A stretch of DNA of 64,000 nt, from the NCBI GenBank assembly GCA_034440575.1, contig JAOTOL010001656.1, positions 3,164,501 to 3,228,500 of the forward strand, given 5' to 3'. Origin of the DNA: Imbricaverruca yamaguchii (lineage: Eukaryota > Arthropoda > Thecostraca > Neoverrucidae). The notes under the pieces were generated by a model. It had not been told where the DNA came from, ran no database searches, and saw only the letters and a program-made list of their open reading frames with translations. Shown here in pieces: positions 12,030 to 25,200 of the stretch (its first letter is position 1; each line of letters begins with the position of its first letter). A program made the translations under genes and the position numbers.

Positions 12030-12530
12030 CAGAATCTTGCTGCAGAAAGACGTAGACGAGCTTGTGAAGTGGTCCGAAAAATGGCTAATTTAATTTAATT
12101 TTGATAAGTGCAAAATCATGCATGTAGGTAGGTAGCATATCAAGGCTCCATACTTGATGGGTGGGCAAGTACTATCTGTGACTCAGCAGGAGAAGGACTT
12201 AGGTGTTATTTTGAACACAAAATTGTGGGCATCAGAACAGACCAAAGAAGCCAGGAAGAAGGCACTAAGAATGCTTGGGGCAATACATAGGAATGTATCA
12301 TATAAAAGTGAGGAAGCCATCAGGAAGCTTTATTGTACATATGTCAGGCCACATCTGGAATATTGTGTCCAAGTTTGGTCCCCTAGTTATGAAAAAGATG
12401 GTTGGCTTTTAGAGAGAGTACAAAAGAGGGCAACCAAAATGGTGAATGGTATGGGCAACCTGGCATATGAGGAAAGATTGAAGAAATTGAATATGTTTTC
12501 ACTTCACATATTTTCACTTCACATAGTTGC
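12030..12530 (+). pseudogene. CR1/L2-type LINE reverse transcriptase C-terminal fragment
   Basis: Two joined pieces are visible. At 12040-12150 the reading contains LQKDVDELVKWSEKW and FDKCKIMHVG, broken by a stop. From 12154 the frame reads VTQQEKDLGVILNTKL, RKALRMLGAIHRN, IRKLYCTYVRPHLEYCVQVW and LLERVQKRATKMV. These are the RT thumb and post-RT motifs of CR1/L2-type elements (KDLGV, RP.LEY...W.P, E..Q.r.tk.i). The catalytic motifs upstream are absent, and the 3' part decays after 12530. It is a truncated, inactive copy. Confidence 0.85.
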
Positions 12531-13035
12531 ACTGATCTTTTATGTCTCTATGTCTTTTATCTCCCTCAATGCCAGTAGTCGGATGTCAAAATCCTGGCAT
12601 TTACAAATACCATTTCTAACTACCAGCATCCAGGGAGCTACATGTTAGACTGACTCTACCTAATTGGTAAACATCTGGCTGGTGGAGTGCATACCCAGAA
12701 CCCAGACAGAGTTTTGGGGAATTCTAGGGAGTGTTTTTTTTTTGCAAATAAAATGGAGTGTAGCACATTTGGGAATTATAATTGATGCTTCCCTAACTAA
12801 TGTCCATCACTGCCCTCCAGCCATACCAGAAATATAATTTAAGCCAGAGTGGCTTAAATGAATTTATGCCAGCCAGTTTAAACCATGGTTTAAACCACCA
12901 GGTGGCTAAAATTCGCCATACCTATATTGTATGCATTGCCACCAACTGCAGTGCAATGCCTGCTGAGTAGGTACCTACACACCAAAATATATTTTCTAAT
13001 TGCATTTAGGTGACTATATTTTACTCAAATATAAT

Positions 13036-13224
13036 TCATATACCAAGATTTTCACCTGAGCTTGATGGTTGATGATCCAGTGCTGGCTTGCAAGTCCAGT
13101 CAAATCGCCTGCCAGGGCCAAAATGGCTATCTTGCAGTACTCTTAACACTGGTAGACCTGGGTGCTTTACTTTTGAATGTTTGTAAATGCTCTGTGCAAT
13201 ACTTTCCAATCGCAATGTCCACAT
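13036..13224 (-). other. unassigned open frame, possible exon or TE fragment
   Basis: The 62-codon frame is preceded on the - strand by CTGTAG directly before ATG, which could be a splice acceptor. The protein reads like real coding sequence (SIYKHSKVKHPGLPVLRVL, SHFGPGRRFDWTCKPALD) with no low complexity. I do not recognise the family. It could equally be a TE fragment, since it sits next to the inverted repeat ending at 12925. Confidence 0.25.
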
Positions 13225-14118
13225 CTACAGGATGACCTTACAATCTTTGTCACACTTACGCCCTGACCCTGAATAGTCTGTTTCTGGAGTCTGTTTAAGA
13301 CCGAACCACTTCATTTGGTCTCATATAAGTCAGAAAATGAGAGAAAAAATCGTTTGATTAACACTTCAGATAATTCGAACTTGGTAGTTTTATCTTGCCG
13401 CACTCATTCACCACTCATCAATTATAAAGAACCGTGATCAATTCCCTATTTCACTCTTCGACGCACATCGTCGCGTTTAAAATGGAAATGGACGGATTTG
13501 AAAGCGAGGGAATGCGCGTAAAAGAATATTCTTCTAGATTCTTTCCAACGATTTTAATGAAATAAAAAATATTATTGTACATCCTACATGAAAAAGGGAT
13601 TCAAATTGAAATTGTTTTAAAAAAATCAGCTAATGTCATAAATTATTCATTACTTAACGTAGGTCTGGTGTTGTTTTAGTATCCGTGGTCTAGTCGCTTG
13701 CCTCCAAAGCCGCTGAGTATACCATAGTTGGGTACTTCCGTACCGCTGCCATCGAGCATAACGTGCGAGGACAACCACCGGCGAACAGAAGGCATGCCAT
13801 TGGCTCTGTGCTAAACGGGAGACAATTTTATCGTCGGCGGTCATCTGAACGATGGAATGGTTGTCTCGACGATACTTTGTTGCCGTTGAGTCATTTTTTT
13901 GCCGCTGAACGTACTAGATGAAACCCAAAAGCGTACGCTGGGAATGAAGAAATGGTAGCGTGGCGGTGGGTGGTAGAGGTCTGCACGGTTTGACATTTCT
14001 AGAGGTCTGCACGGTGTGACATTTCCAGTCCCGGTCCAATCCAATTCGTTTCAATCCGGCGTACCTTGACACGGATATCGTGACGTAGTCAATTTTATGT
14101 ATAGTAGGTACCATTTAT
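13225..14118. other. spacer, nothing recognised
   Basis: AT-rich sequence. 13980-14030 contains a short tandem duplication of GAGGTCTGCACGGT..TGACATTTC. There is no gene. Confidence 0.4.
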
Positions 14119-14770
14119 ATGATTTCACATATAACATTTCTAATGATATGGAAATGTGGTCGCCAAAAGTCCCCGTTCGTGGTTGTCGTCCACGACGACA
14201 GAACGATACGATTTATTAGCCCTGATCTTGACCTTCAATACACTCGACCTCCCAGCTACAGTTCTCGTAGGATATATTCGTGTCAAGGTGCGCAGATACA
14301 TCCCGAATCCTATGCGACGCTTTCAATGTCAGCGCTTCGGGCACATCAAGCCTGCATGTCACAATCGGAAAACTGTAGCACCCAGGAGCTCTTAACTACG
14401 GGAGAGGACAATCTCTGCACACTTTTATGACCGTTCTTGCCCTGTGTGCATTAAAGAAAAGGAGATAACTTCATTGAAATTTACACATAACATTTCGTTT
14501 CGTGAATCCCGAAACATATATATTCGCAGACATCCAGAAGTTTCTTACGCTGCCAAGGCAGCAACGCTACCACCGATGAGGAAGAACCCTACCCGTCTGC
14601 AGCAGTACGACCAGGGTAGCGCTGCAGTGCTGATAGGTCAGCTTGTAGCTCTGCTACGATCATTTGGTGTTGCATGGTCCCCGTTGTCCCCTATAACTAC
14701 TGGAGAAACCGCTCAAATTGCTTTCACATTTTCTCCGCAATGCAAATCTGTTCCAAGATCTATAGACTGA
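14119..14770 (+). pseudogene. LINE ORF1 (gag-like) C-terminal half with decayed zinc knuckle
   Basis: One frame reads LILTFNTLDLPATVLVGYI, VKVRRYIPNPMRRFQCQRF and GHIKPACHN. This is the conserved lead-in and first CCHC knuckle of Jockey-type ORF1 ('YIPNPLRCFKCQRFGH....C'). The first Cys of the knuckle is Arg here (RRFQC instead of RCFxC). A frameshift near 14396 moves the remainder to another frame, with SCPVCIKEKEITSLKFTHNI and SFRESRNIYIRRHPEVSYA. The copy is inactive and may be the same family as 9990-10345. Confidence 0.75.
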
Positions 14771-14839
14771 ATTAGTTCGCATGGCATAATAAACATTTCT
14801 TTCATTCCCGGCACGAAACGGCCTGAGGAGGCCGAAGTG

Positions 14840-14900
14840 CTTAAATTAATTAAATAGAAACCCAAAGCTCAGCATCTTAACCACTCGGCCATCCCACCCG
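14840..14900 (-). repeat. tRNA-like A-box sequence (SINE head?)
   Basis: The - strand reads GGGATGGCCGAGTGGTTAAG, a near-perfect tRNA-Leu/Ser-type 5' half with an A box (TGGCCGAGTGG). No B box (GGTTCGANTCC) follows within 60 bp, so this is not a complete tRNA. A truncated SINE head or tRNA relic fits better. Confidence 0.4.
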
Positions 14901-15249
14901 TTATTGAACATTTTTTTATTGTTGTATCTTGAATATTGCAGTTGCCAACGTTTTTATGTTGCAATTTTCCACTAGTTGTATGTAACGATTTTCGGTCTTC
15001 TTTATTCTGGACTTTGATGTTGGATTTTGTGTCCTTGGACTTTGGGATTATTTGGTCTTTTTGAATTAGACTTATTAACTTTGGATGTTCTGGATTTGTA
15101 TGTTCTGATATACAACCGTATATTCTGGATTGTGCGCCATTGATTATACCCATTGTTTCTTTGTCGGTGCATGTGGTGTCCTGGGACGGTGGATTATTAC
15201 TGGAGGCTAACGCCGGGAATTATTGATAAGGGATCTCAGCAATAATCGT

Positions 15250-15277
15250 ATGTCAGTCCAGAATCTTCAGAGTGTTG
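15250..15277 (+). CDS. eIF1: eIF1 exon 1 (coding part)
   Basis: It encodes MSVQNLQSV plus the first base of the Asp10 codon and is followed at once by a consensus donor, GTAAGT. The sequence matches the conserved eIF1 N-terminus (MSxQNLxxFD), and the phase matches exon 2, which begins with AT then CCC TTT. Upstream 5' UTR sequence is not delimited. Confidence 0.88.
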
Positions 15278-18200
15278 GTAAGTTGGAAATTGCCGTCATC
15301 GTCCTGGGAATTCGCCGCGTTTCGTTGAGTGCTATCGGCAACACAGCTTCCCGAATTTCAACATAAGCGTCAGTGTCGATTCTTTCTTAAGCAGAAGTGC
15401 ACTATAACTTGAAAACTACAATCATTTACTTATTGTAATGTCTCATGTAATTGCCACCAATGCACCTAGGTGGGCATACAGGGGTTTCATTTAGCCTATG
15501 AGATTAAAGTTTGGCTTCAAGTGACCATTCCTCGATGGTATACATATGTGATTTACATATTGATATCTTATCCATATGGGCAAATTTTGCTTTGAGGTGT
15601 TTTGTAAATTCTTGGAATTATTCCAATGCAATGTTTATGTGATTAATATGATAGGATTACAATTTTTTATTTGCTGATGTTAATGAGCACACATGGTCTG
15701 TACTTTTGGCAGTAGCAACAGCATCCATGGTCCACCACCATATAGTAGCATATACAGAGTGGGAATTAGTGCACTTCTTAAGAGATTTCACCCCTTAAAA
15801 CATTTTTGCACTCCAGATTCGTACTAGGTAGAACGGGCTCCACATGTACTCCAACAGAAACATGCAGAAGGAACAAAGATACCACTAAAAGCTAATATAA
15901 GATTGAATGAAACATCCACCAAACATGTTATTCTACTTATGATTACCAAATAAACTAGCCACTTTTCGTACCACCAAGCACACACACAACATTGTGCCTG
16001 CTCACTGAACTGTGGCCTCCAGTCGCAACAATTTTGGCTGATGCATCTCCAGAAACTGGCTTTCGAGCCACCCTATAGTGGAAAACTGACTGTTTTAAGA
16101 GGCTACTTCCAGAGTCCTGGAGGCTGCCAATAGAAATGTGCTTTGTTAGCATTTTCTGTTCTGAAAACTCAAGCAATCAATGCAAGGTATTTTTTTAAAT
16201 GATGTCATAGCCATTAGCAACTTTGAACACATTTTTAACAGTGCCATACTGCAAACACAAGACCTTGACTGATCCCCTGCCTTCTGATTGTTGCATGGGA
16301 ATTGGCATGTTGGTGTCCAGTTCATATCACAGGGAATTGGCTATGCATGTAGATAGGTGTGTGTTCTGAGCTGAGGGTGAAGTGTGAAATATTTGTTTGT
16401 TTTTCATTTGGCTAGCCTTGTGCTGAAACAAACAGTGAAAGGAAAGTGCATTGCTCCTGTGCAGTGTAGGATTTCCATATTTTTTTCTTGGTAGTGGAGT
16501 ACAAATTTTTTAGCGGGATTCCCAAAAATAGCTATGCACTTGCTGACAGTTAACCTTGTTTTAGTGGGACTAAAAACCAATGTTAGCATTTTTGTATGCA
16601 TAAACATCTTGGCAAACTAAGCCATGTAAAAAACTTTGCTGCACTAAAAAAATGAGTTGTCCATAACCAGGTAGTATTGCTTTAATGGGATTAAAAATAA
16701 ATGTTGGCATTTCATGCTGTATGCACCATACATACATAAATGTGCATATAGCTAACTGCTAAGTCAGCAATATGTCAGCAAGCTAAGTCATGAATAGTTG
16801 CAATTGTGCCAAGGAATGCAACCTAGTGGGAAATGCCCTCAGTAGCCAAAGTACTAAAAAAAATACCCATGATATCTGCTAAGCAGTGTAAAATAATTGT
16901 CCATGTGGCCTGAAAATTCACAGTTAATGGAATTGTGCTATTTCATCCTTGCCTCAGGTTTTTACCGTTTTGCCACATGTGTGGGAGGTCATTATACACA
17001 CAACTGCTAAACAATGTAAAATGCATGTGACTGAAGTGAAAGGCATTCCACTTTTTTAATCCTTAAGTGACGATCCTTTATTTTCTTCCAATCTTTCACT
17101 ATTCCCAAGCAACTTCTTTCTTCATCTGCACAGTTAATGGTGAAATAATTTTAGGACACTGCTGCAAAGTGTATAGATATTGCCTGAGTGTAGGTGGGTG
17201 ATGTATTCCCAAAGTTCACAAACAAATATTTATGATAAATAGGCATGATGTGATGTGAATACACCAATAACATTTCTATTGTCAGAGCTCAGGATGAATC
17301 GCACTCACTCATCTTGGGCGGACCAAACCACCAGGATCATCCTTCAACAAACACTTCTCCGAAGGACTAGTCCCACTATTAATGAGCTGAGTTCACCTGC
17401 TATCAATTTGAATTATTGCTAACTTCCATTGTTGTCCAAGACCTCAAGCACCCCAAAATGCATTTCATGGCCCGGTCAACCTTTGAGCCATTCCGAGTTT
17501 GTGTGTAAGATGCGCCACTAATACACAGCTCTGCCTCAGACACCAGAATTGGCTGTGGTTAAATTATTAGTGAAGGATAAGGTTATAAGCCAACTTCATG
17601 AGCAATGGTAGAGAAAATGGTAACAAAAGTATACTTAACCAATGTCAAGTAAGTTCACAAATGCACACCCAACACCACAAACCTGCTAATGCACACCATG
17701 GCACAGCAAATACCACGTGAATTTTGGATATGGATGGACTATTGTTTTGGAATATATGATGGTTTGATAAAAATTATACTAAAACAATCTGTCTAAAATA
17801 GTTGTATTCTCACCACCAAGAAACAGTTATTTTGCATGGAAGAGATGAAAAAAATATTGAAAACGATTCTTATGAATATTAAAAATTCCTTTATGTAAAA
17901 TTTCCTTGTTTAGTTCATGTCTGGAATGTTTAGTTGAAGCAAGGATCGAGTTAGGAGTATCTAGAGCTGCTAGACAGGAGTACAAATTGTCCCTGTAAAA
18001 CCGCTGACAAGCGGTTTTATTTTTCCTCTTAGATAGAGCTGGTCGGATTCGCTACCCCAGCCCTAGAAGTACAACTGATCATGGGTTGGGGGAACAGGGA
18101 ATGGGTCAGAGTAAATTTATTAGGGACCCTTCATTGACACAGATGAACCAAAAATGCAGTTATATTTCAAGGCGCATGTTTATCTTTGCACACATTTACA

Positions 18201-21200
18201 AAAAAATATGTGACAGTCATGCAAAAGTGCACAAATGACATTGGTTTCTTGGTGTAATTGCCTCGGCGAACTTGCTTGCTCCGGGGCGGATTTTTAGGGA
18301 ATTTGAAGTGATTTTCTTGCATTGAACAGGCTCATTGTGTCTAAAAAAGTTCTCCCTTTAACAAAACGACCTTCGATTGCGTATTCAAAGCACTTACTGG
18401 CAAAACCAGGCTTCAAATATTTACTCCGGCAATACCAAGTACCCCAAGATCTGCCAACTAGGGATTTCTGGTGCTTCTCAGAGAGTACTCCAGTGCAAGT
18501 ATCCAAAAATTAATATGAAAGATATTCATTAATCTAAATATATCATATCAGATTAAATATTAATAAATATGGAATCAATATTGAATAACTATTGAATTAA
18601 TATTGAATAAATATTGAATTAATTATTGACTTTATTCACACAAATATAGCATCTTTTCACATGTGAAGCACAGCAAGTTGTGCATAGCCGGTTTTAGCAA
18701 GGCCATTTACAGGTTTTAGTGCAACACCAACGAGCATGTTCTGTATGCTTTACGCTGCCTTTCAAGGATGTGTAGTGACATTTACTGGTCGGCGTGCTGG
18801 GATCGCGGAAACTGCTAGTTGTTATCAGGTATGGACATTGAGTGGTAGCACTCGACCAGACAATGTTGCTCTTCGTTTTCCCTTCTGGACTACATAATAT
18901 TTCATTTAGTCTAGTCACAATCCTGGAGTACATAATAACACTGCTCCTGTGAGTTATGAGAGACAAATCTGAGCTGATCATTACAACTCCCTGTCTTGCA
19001 ATGCCATCCATTGTTCACTTGGTTTCTATGCTTTGATGCAGTGTAGGATTTACATATTTTTTTCTTGGTAGTGGAGTACAAAATTTTTAGCTGGAGTACG
19101 AATTTTTTAGTTGGATTCAAAAAAAGCTATGCACTTGGGGAACCAATGTTAGCCTTGTTTTAGTGGGAACGAAAACCAATGTTAGCATTTTTGCATGCAC
19201 AAACATCTTGGAAAACTAAGCAATGTCAAAAACTTTGCTGAAAGAAAAAAAATGAGTTGTCAATAACCAGATAGTATTGCTTTAATGGAATTCAAAATAA
19301 ATGTTAGCATTTCATGCTGCATGTACCATACAAATATATATGTACATATAGGTAACTGCTAAGTCAGCAATATGTTAGCAAGCTAAGTCATGGATAGGTG
19401 CAATTGTGCCAAGGAATGCAACCTAGTGGGAAATGCCCTCAGTAGACAAAGTACTAAAAAAATATACCAATGATATCTGCAAAGTGTATAGATATTGCCT
19501 CAATGTAGGTGGGTGATGCATTCCCAAAGTTCACAAACAAATATTTATGATACATAGGCATGATGTAATGTGAATACACCAATAACATTTCTCCCGGCAG
19601 AGCTCAGGATGAATCGCACTCACTCATCTTGGGCGGACCACACCACAGGGATCATCCTTCAAGAAACACTTTTCCAAAGGCCTAGTCCCACAATTAATGA
19701 GCCGAGTTCACCTGCGATTAATTTGAATTATTGCTAACTTCCGTTGTTGTCCAAAATCTCAAGCACCCCAAAATGCATTTCATGACCCGGTCAACCTTTG
19801 AGCTATTCCGAGTTTGTGCGTATGATTTGCCACCAACACATAATACACAGCTCTGCCTCAGACCCCAAAATTGGCTGTGGTTAAATTATTAGTGAAGGAC
19901 GAGGTTAAAAGCCAACTTCATGAGCAATGGTAGAGAAAATGGTAACAAAAGTATACTTAATTCGATGCGAAGTTCACAAACTCACACCCGACAACCAAGA
20001 CCGGCTCACAACGCACACCATTGTGAGCCGGCCTTGTGCACACCTGGCATAGCAAAAACCACGTGATGTGGATATGGATGGACTATTGTTTTGGAATACA
20101 TGATGGTAACCATCATGCATTAAATTAGCGAAGGATGAGGTTATAAACAAACTTCAGGCGCAATGGTAGAGAAAATAATAACAAAAGCATACTTAATCCA
20201 TGTTGACCAAGTCAATAAATATGGGTTTCGGAATATAGAATGGTTTAATTAAAATTATACTAAAACAGTCCGGCTAAAATAGTTTTATTCTCATCACCAA
20301 GAAGGATATTTTGCATGAAAAAGCTGAGGGAAGGAATTCAAACCCATTCTTATTCTCATTATAAGTTCCTTCATGTACTTGTTTAGTTCATGTCTGGAAT
20401 GTTTAGTTGAGGCAAGGATCGAGTTAGGAGTATCTAGAGCTGCCAGACGGGAGTATCTTTAAAGCCTCCCACGGTCGGTTTTATTTTTCTTCTTAGATAG
20501 AGCTGGTCGGATTCGCTAACTCAGCCCGAGAAGTACAACTCCTCATGGGGCGGGGAACAGGGAATGGGTCGGAGTAAATTTCGGAACATGTATTACGGAC
20601 CCTTCACTGACACCGATGAACCCAAAATGTGGTTATATCTCAAGGCGCATGTTTATCTTCGCACACATTTACAAAAAAAATATGCGACAGTCATGCAAAA
20701 GTGCACAACTGACATTGGTTTCTTGGTGTTTCGGCCTCGTAGAACTTGCTTGCTCCGGGGCGGATTTTAGGAAATTTGAAGTGATTTTCTTGCATTGAAC
20801 GGGCTCATTGTGTCTAAAAAAGTTGTCCCTTTAACAAAACTACCTTCGATTGCGCATTTAAAGCATTTACTGGCGAAACCAGGCTTCAACTTTATACTCC
20901 GATTACACCAAGTACCCCTGGTTTTTCCAACTAGAGATTTCTGGTGCTTCTTGGCGAGTACTCCAGCGCAAGGCTATGGAACACCTCTAGGCACCAGCGC
21001 AAGTTTCCCAAGAGTATTATGGAATAGATATTCATTAATCTAAGTATGTTATATATCAAATAAAATATTGATAAATATTGAACCAATATTGAATAAATAT
21101 TGAATTAATTATTGACTTTATTGACACTAATATATCGTTTTTCACATATAAAGCGCCGACGTTGTGCGTAGCCGGTTTTAGTAAGGTTCTTTACGAATTT

Positions 21201-21510
21201 TAGCGCAACACCGACGGCTCATGCTCCGTCGTATGTTTTATACTGCCTTTCAAGGATGTGTAGTGACGTTGGCTGGTCGGGGCGCTGGGGTCGCGGAAAC
21301 TGCTAGTTGTTGTCAGGTATGGACTTTTAGTGGTAGCACTCTACCAAGCAATGTTGTTCTTCGTTTTCCCTTCTGGAGTACAAAATATTTCATTTAGTCT
21401 AGTCACAATCCTGGAGTACAAAATGTATTGGTATGCATGACACCAACAAACTCCAGTTTTTCCAACACTGTTCCCACAACACTACCAAAAAAAAAAAATG
21501 TGGGGATTAT

Positions 21511-21542
<32 letters not shown>

Positions 21543-21562
21543 GGTTTTTTCTTTTTGGTCAC

Positions 21563-21598
<36 letters not shown>

Positions 21599-21667
21599 AA
21601 AAAAAAAAAAAAAAAAAAAAAATAAACCTTTACCCCAAAACCAAAAAAAAAAAAATAAAATTCCCCA

Positions 21668-21704
<37 letters not shown>

Positions 21705-21754
21705 AATTTGAAAAATTGTGGAACCAGGGGGAAGGGGGAAGGAGAAAAAAAGGG

Positions 21755-21789
<35 letters not shown>

Positions 21790-21815
21790 AACACACCAAA
21801 AAAAACAAAAAAAAC

Positions 21816-21846
<31 letters not shown>

Positions 21847-22046
21847 AATTATTTTAAAAAAAAATTTCAAAAACCATAAAACCACAAAATTTTATCCATA
21901 AAATTTTCATATTTTTAAAAAATTTAAAGAAAAAAAACAAACAAAAATTTTTATAATTTAATAAAAAAAAAAAAAAAAAAACTTTAAATATAATTTTTTT
22001 TTTTATTGTAATATAAAATAAAATAAAATAAAATAAAATATAAAAA

Positions 22047-22079
<33 letters not shown>

Positions 22080-22138
22080 AAAAAAAGTTAAAAAAAAAAA
22101 AAACCAAAAAAAAAAATAATAAAAATAAAAAGAATAAA

Positions 22139-22174
<36 letters not shown>

Positions 22175-22203
22175 AAAAAAAAAAAAAAAAAAATATAAAT
22201 TTA

Positions 22204-22252
<49 letters not shown>

Positions 22253-25200
22253 ATGGATACAATATTAGATATGGACGTAGTGCTTTTTTTTTTTGTATAT
22301 ATTTGTACAAGAATGTGCAGATATTTGAGTGCAGTGCAGCTTTAAATGCACCCAGGTCTTTTAAGGATACTACATCATCAGACAATTGAGTTCCAGGTGG
22401 CACAGCATCTGATGCTAAAACATATATTCCTGCAATCCACTGATGCATGCCCGTGAGCCAATTTTAGTGAGTGTCCACATGTGTTCACCAATGATGCCAG
22501 CACAAACATGTCAGGGATCCTAATGGCAGAATGGCCATGAAAAATCCTGCAACATTTGGTGTCTGCTTCAATAAGTCTACCTTTCACAGAGTACAAAGCT
22601 AGTTTACATAATTTGGCACTATAATCCAGATATTCCATTCCCTCTATGTTTTGTGTCCACCTTCTCTGTACTGATTTAGTCACTTGAATCACCTATGTAG
22701 CCTGTATTCCAAACACATAATGAAAGCTCCAAAACAGGCCTGACATGAGTAATGTATAGGGTTTTGATGAATTCATGAAAATGATATAAAGTAGAACTTA
22801 GTAAGTTGCTGGTCAGGCATCCAGCTTTCTGTACTATACCAGCAATGTGTTGATGGAAATGCATGTTTTTATCTCCTGCGATGCCTAAGGCAGTATGGAT
22901 CTCAACAAATCTTACCTGAAATCAATCTAGGTAATAATGTGCCTAAGGGTCAATATTTGTACAATGACATGTACCACAGTGTGCCTTGAGAACTGCACAT
23001 TTGCTGTTCATTGCTGGTCCCAATGACTTGGCAGTACTAGCCAGTGTGTCTGTTTCTTTTGGCCCAAATGAAATGCCAGCCATCAGGTCTGTGACAGATT
23101 TGCACTTCAGTTTCATGTATACACTTAGGTCATCTGTAAAAACCTTGACCTGAGAGCATATGCCATGAGGTACATAATTAACATAAATTAAGAATAACAC
23201 AGGACCCAGAACAGAGCCCTGGAGTACTTCACTCAGAACATCCTTTGGTTTGCTGGAAGAGACAGAGACAAGCACTTTCATTTCTGTTCCACAAATAAAA
23301 TTTTGGATCCTGGTGAGGATTATCTCTGAAATTCCCAGAGCTCTCAATTTTGTTAGTAACAGTGCATGATTAACAACATGCAAAATGCCTTTTTCAAAAT
23401 CAATGTGAATTACATCCACCATATAGCCCTCATCTAGTCAGGTGGAGACAGTCTGATATATTATCAGTAGTTGATACTCTACAGAACATCCATGGTGGAA
23501 GCCAAATTATCATTGGTCCAACAGGCAATGGACCTCGAAATATTCAGTGAGCTTCTCAACAATTACACATTCCAGTATTTTACATAGGACAGAAGTGAGA
23601 CTCACTTGGTAATATGTGATGTCGTGAGCCACGCTCGTGTCCTGTTGTTTACATTGTTTTGACTGTCAGCTACTGCCACCTGGTGACCAGTTTGATACGG
23701 AGGATTGATACGCCAAGGGTGCAAACGTGGTTGATCAGTGGCGGCTGTGAGGACGTTTACGGTGCTTTTTATAATTGGCGTGAAGTCAGCCAGAACAGAC
23801 TTCTGAAGTTGACTCGCTCTTTTATTGAAGGTACTGAATCTACTAGGTAGACACCACACAATAATTTAGTGCATTATGCCTTGAACCCTTTTTAAAAATT
23901 GGAATAACTTGTGAAGTTTGCAACTCTGAGGAAGACTTCAAGTAGAAAGAGATGTGTTTAAAATCATTAAATATGATTTTACAAGCTCCTCACAACAAGG
24001 TAAAATTAATTGAGGCTGGAATCCATCAGAGCCCATGTTGGAGGACCTGTCCACCTCACTCAGAAATTTGGAGTACATCTTCAGTAATCCATGCAGTTCA
24101 TTCAACTCTTCCTCACTTTGAAAAGTCATGGCTTACATATGGGTTAATTTGTTTCATTACAATATTACTTTATATTAGTTCATGTTAGATAATATTTGAT
24201 TATGCTCGATTTTTCTATTTAGTTATCATATCAGTAAAAATAACAATTAGTTGATTAATTTCCAGAAATACTAGTAGATTGTGTTTGTTCAGACTATATT
24301 ACATTTGATTAGGCTAGGTTAGGTTGGGTTTTCCTATTAAATGATTATACAGTTAAAATTACCAGCCCTGTTTGTAAATGAAATATATTCTGGCAGATAA
24401 TGGCAGCTGTGCATCCATCCACCATCATTATGTTTTGATGTTGATGGAGTCATTGTTTGTGTGCAATATTTAAGGAAAAACGGGGAAGCCAAGCATTTGT
24501 TATGTGAAGAAATGTTTAATGAGCTGCGTGGAGTGTTGAATTTCCCCTTAATCATTTCAGGTATGCCAGAACCATGTTCATAAACATGGCATTCAGATAA
24601 TTTAAGATAGAACTGTTTGTGGAGTTTGGAAGTTGTAGCAATGTGCTTATGATGTCATTGTTCAACTGGAAAAGTAAGCACAAACAGCAAAAAAATGAAT
24701 GGTTGCACTTTGAATTCACACAATTCTGAATCACTTCTGGAAACATGATATTCTGAAGGAAAAAGCTATAGTCACAGGACAGAGGGGTTTTGCTATGATG
24801 ATCACTGTATTTTACAATATAGTACTGCAAGCATTTCACATACCCTTTTGGAATCATCCTTGCTGTGGCTCTTTCATCTCTTCCTCTCTGGTTTTCTCAG
24901 ACCAACTATTATCATGTGAGATTATAAGTTATATGGAAGGAATGGGATAGCTTGCCTAAAATATAATTTTATTGGATGCAAATCTACAAACAGTTCAGAA
25001 GAAATCAGCTTATTCTAACTGAGAATCTACCACTTGGAAAATATTTTGACAGACATTGTCCCATGCTGAGGGATTGGGGGGTTTGTATTATTTCAATCAG
25101 CTGTTGCCACAAATTGCACAGATTAGCAGTGCAAGTGACCTTGGTTGTCTCTACTTTCGGTCTTTGCTAAAATGCTTGGATGACATTGCCCTGGCTGAGC

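Larger units (their letters stand above)
10930..12925. mobile_element. ~2 kb imperfect inverted-repeat structure (nested MITE-like element)
   Basis: The left arm 10960-11220 is repeated in reverse complement at 12660-12925. Shared landmarks are the GGCTAAAATT end, GGAAGCATCAATTAT, AATGTGCTACACTCCATTTTAT, CTAGAATTCCC-like sequence and TGCACTCCAC. An inner pair is 11222-11345 and 11862-11985, sharing TACCTATTTTATGTT and CCCATTGTCTTACTGATAAT. This layout suggests two related inverted-repeat elements nested in one another. A LINE fragment (12030-12530) lies between the arms. No transposase is seen. Confidence 0.7.

Noticed and set aside
21433..22448. Lys-rich and Phe-rich frames
   Set aside because: Translations of the A-rich tract on the two strands, not genes.
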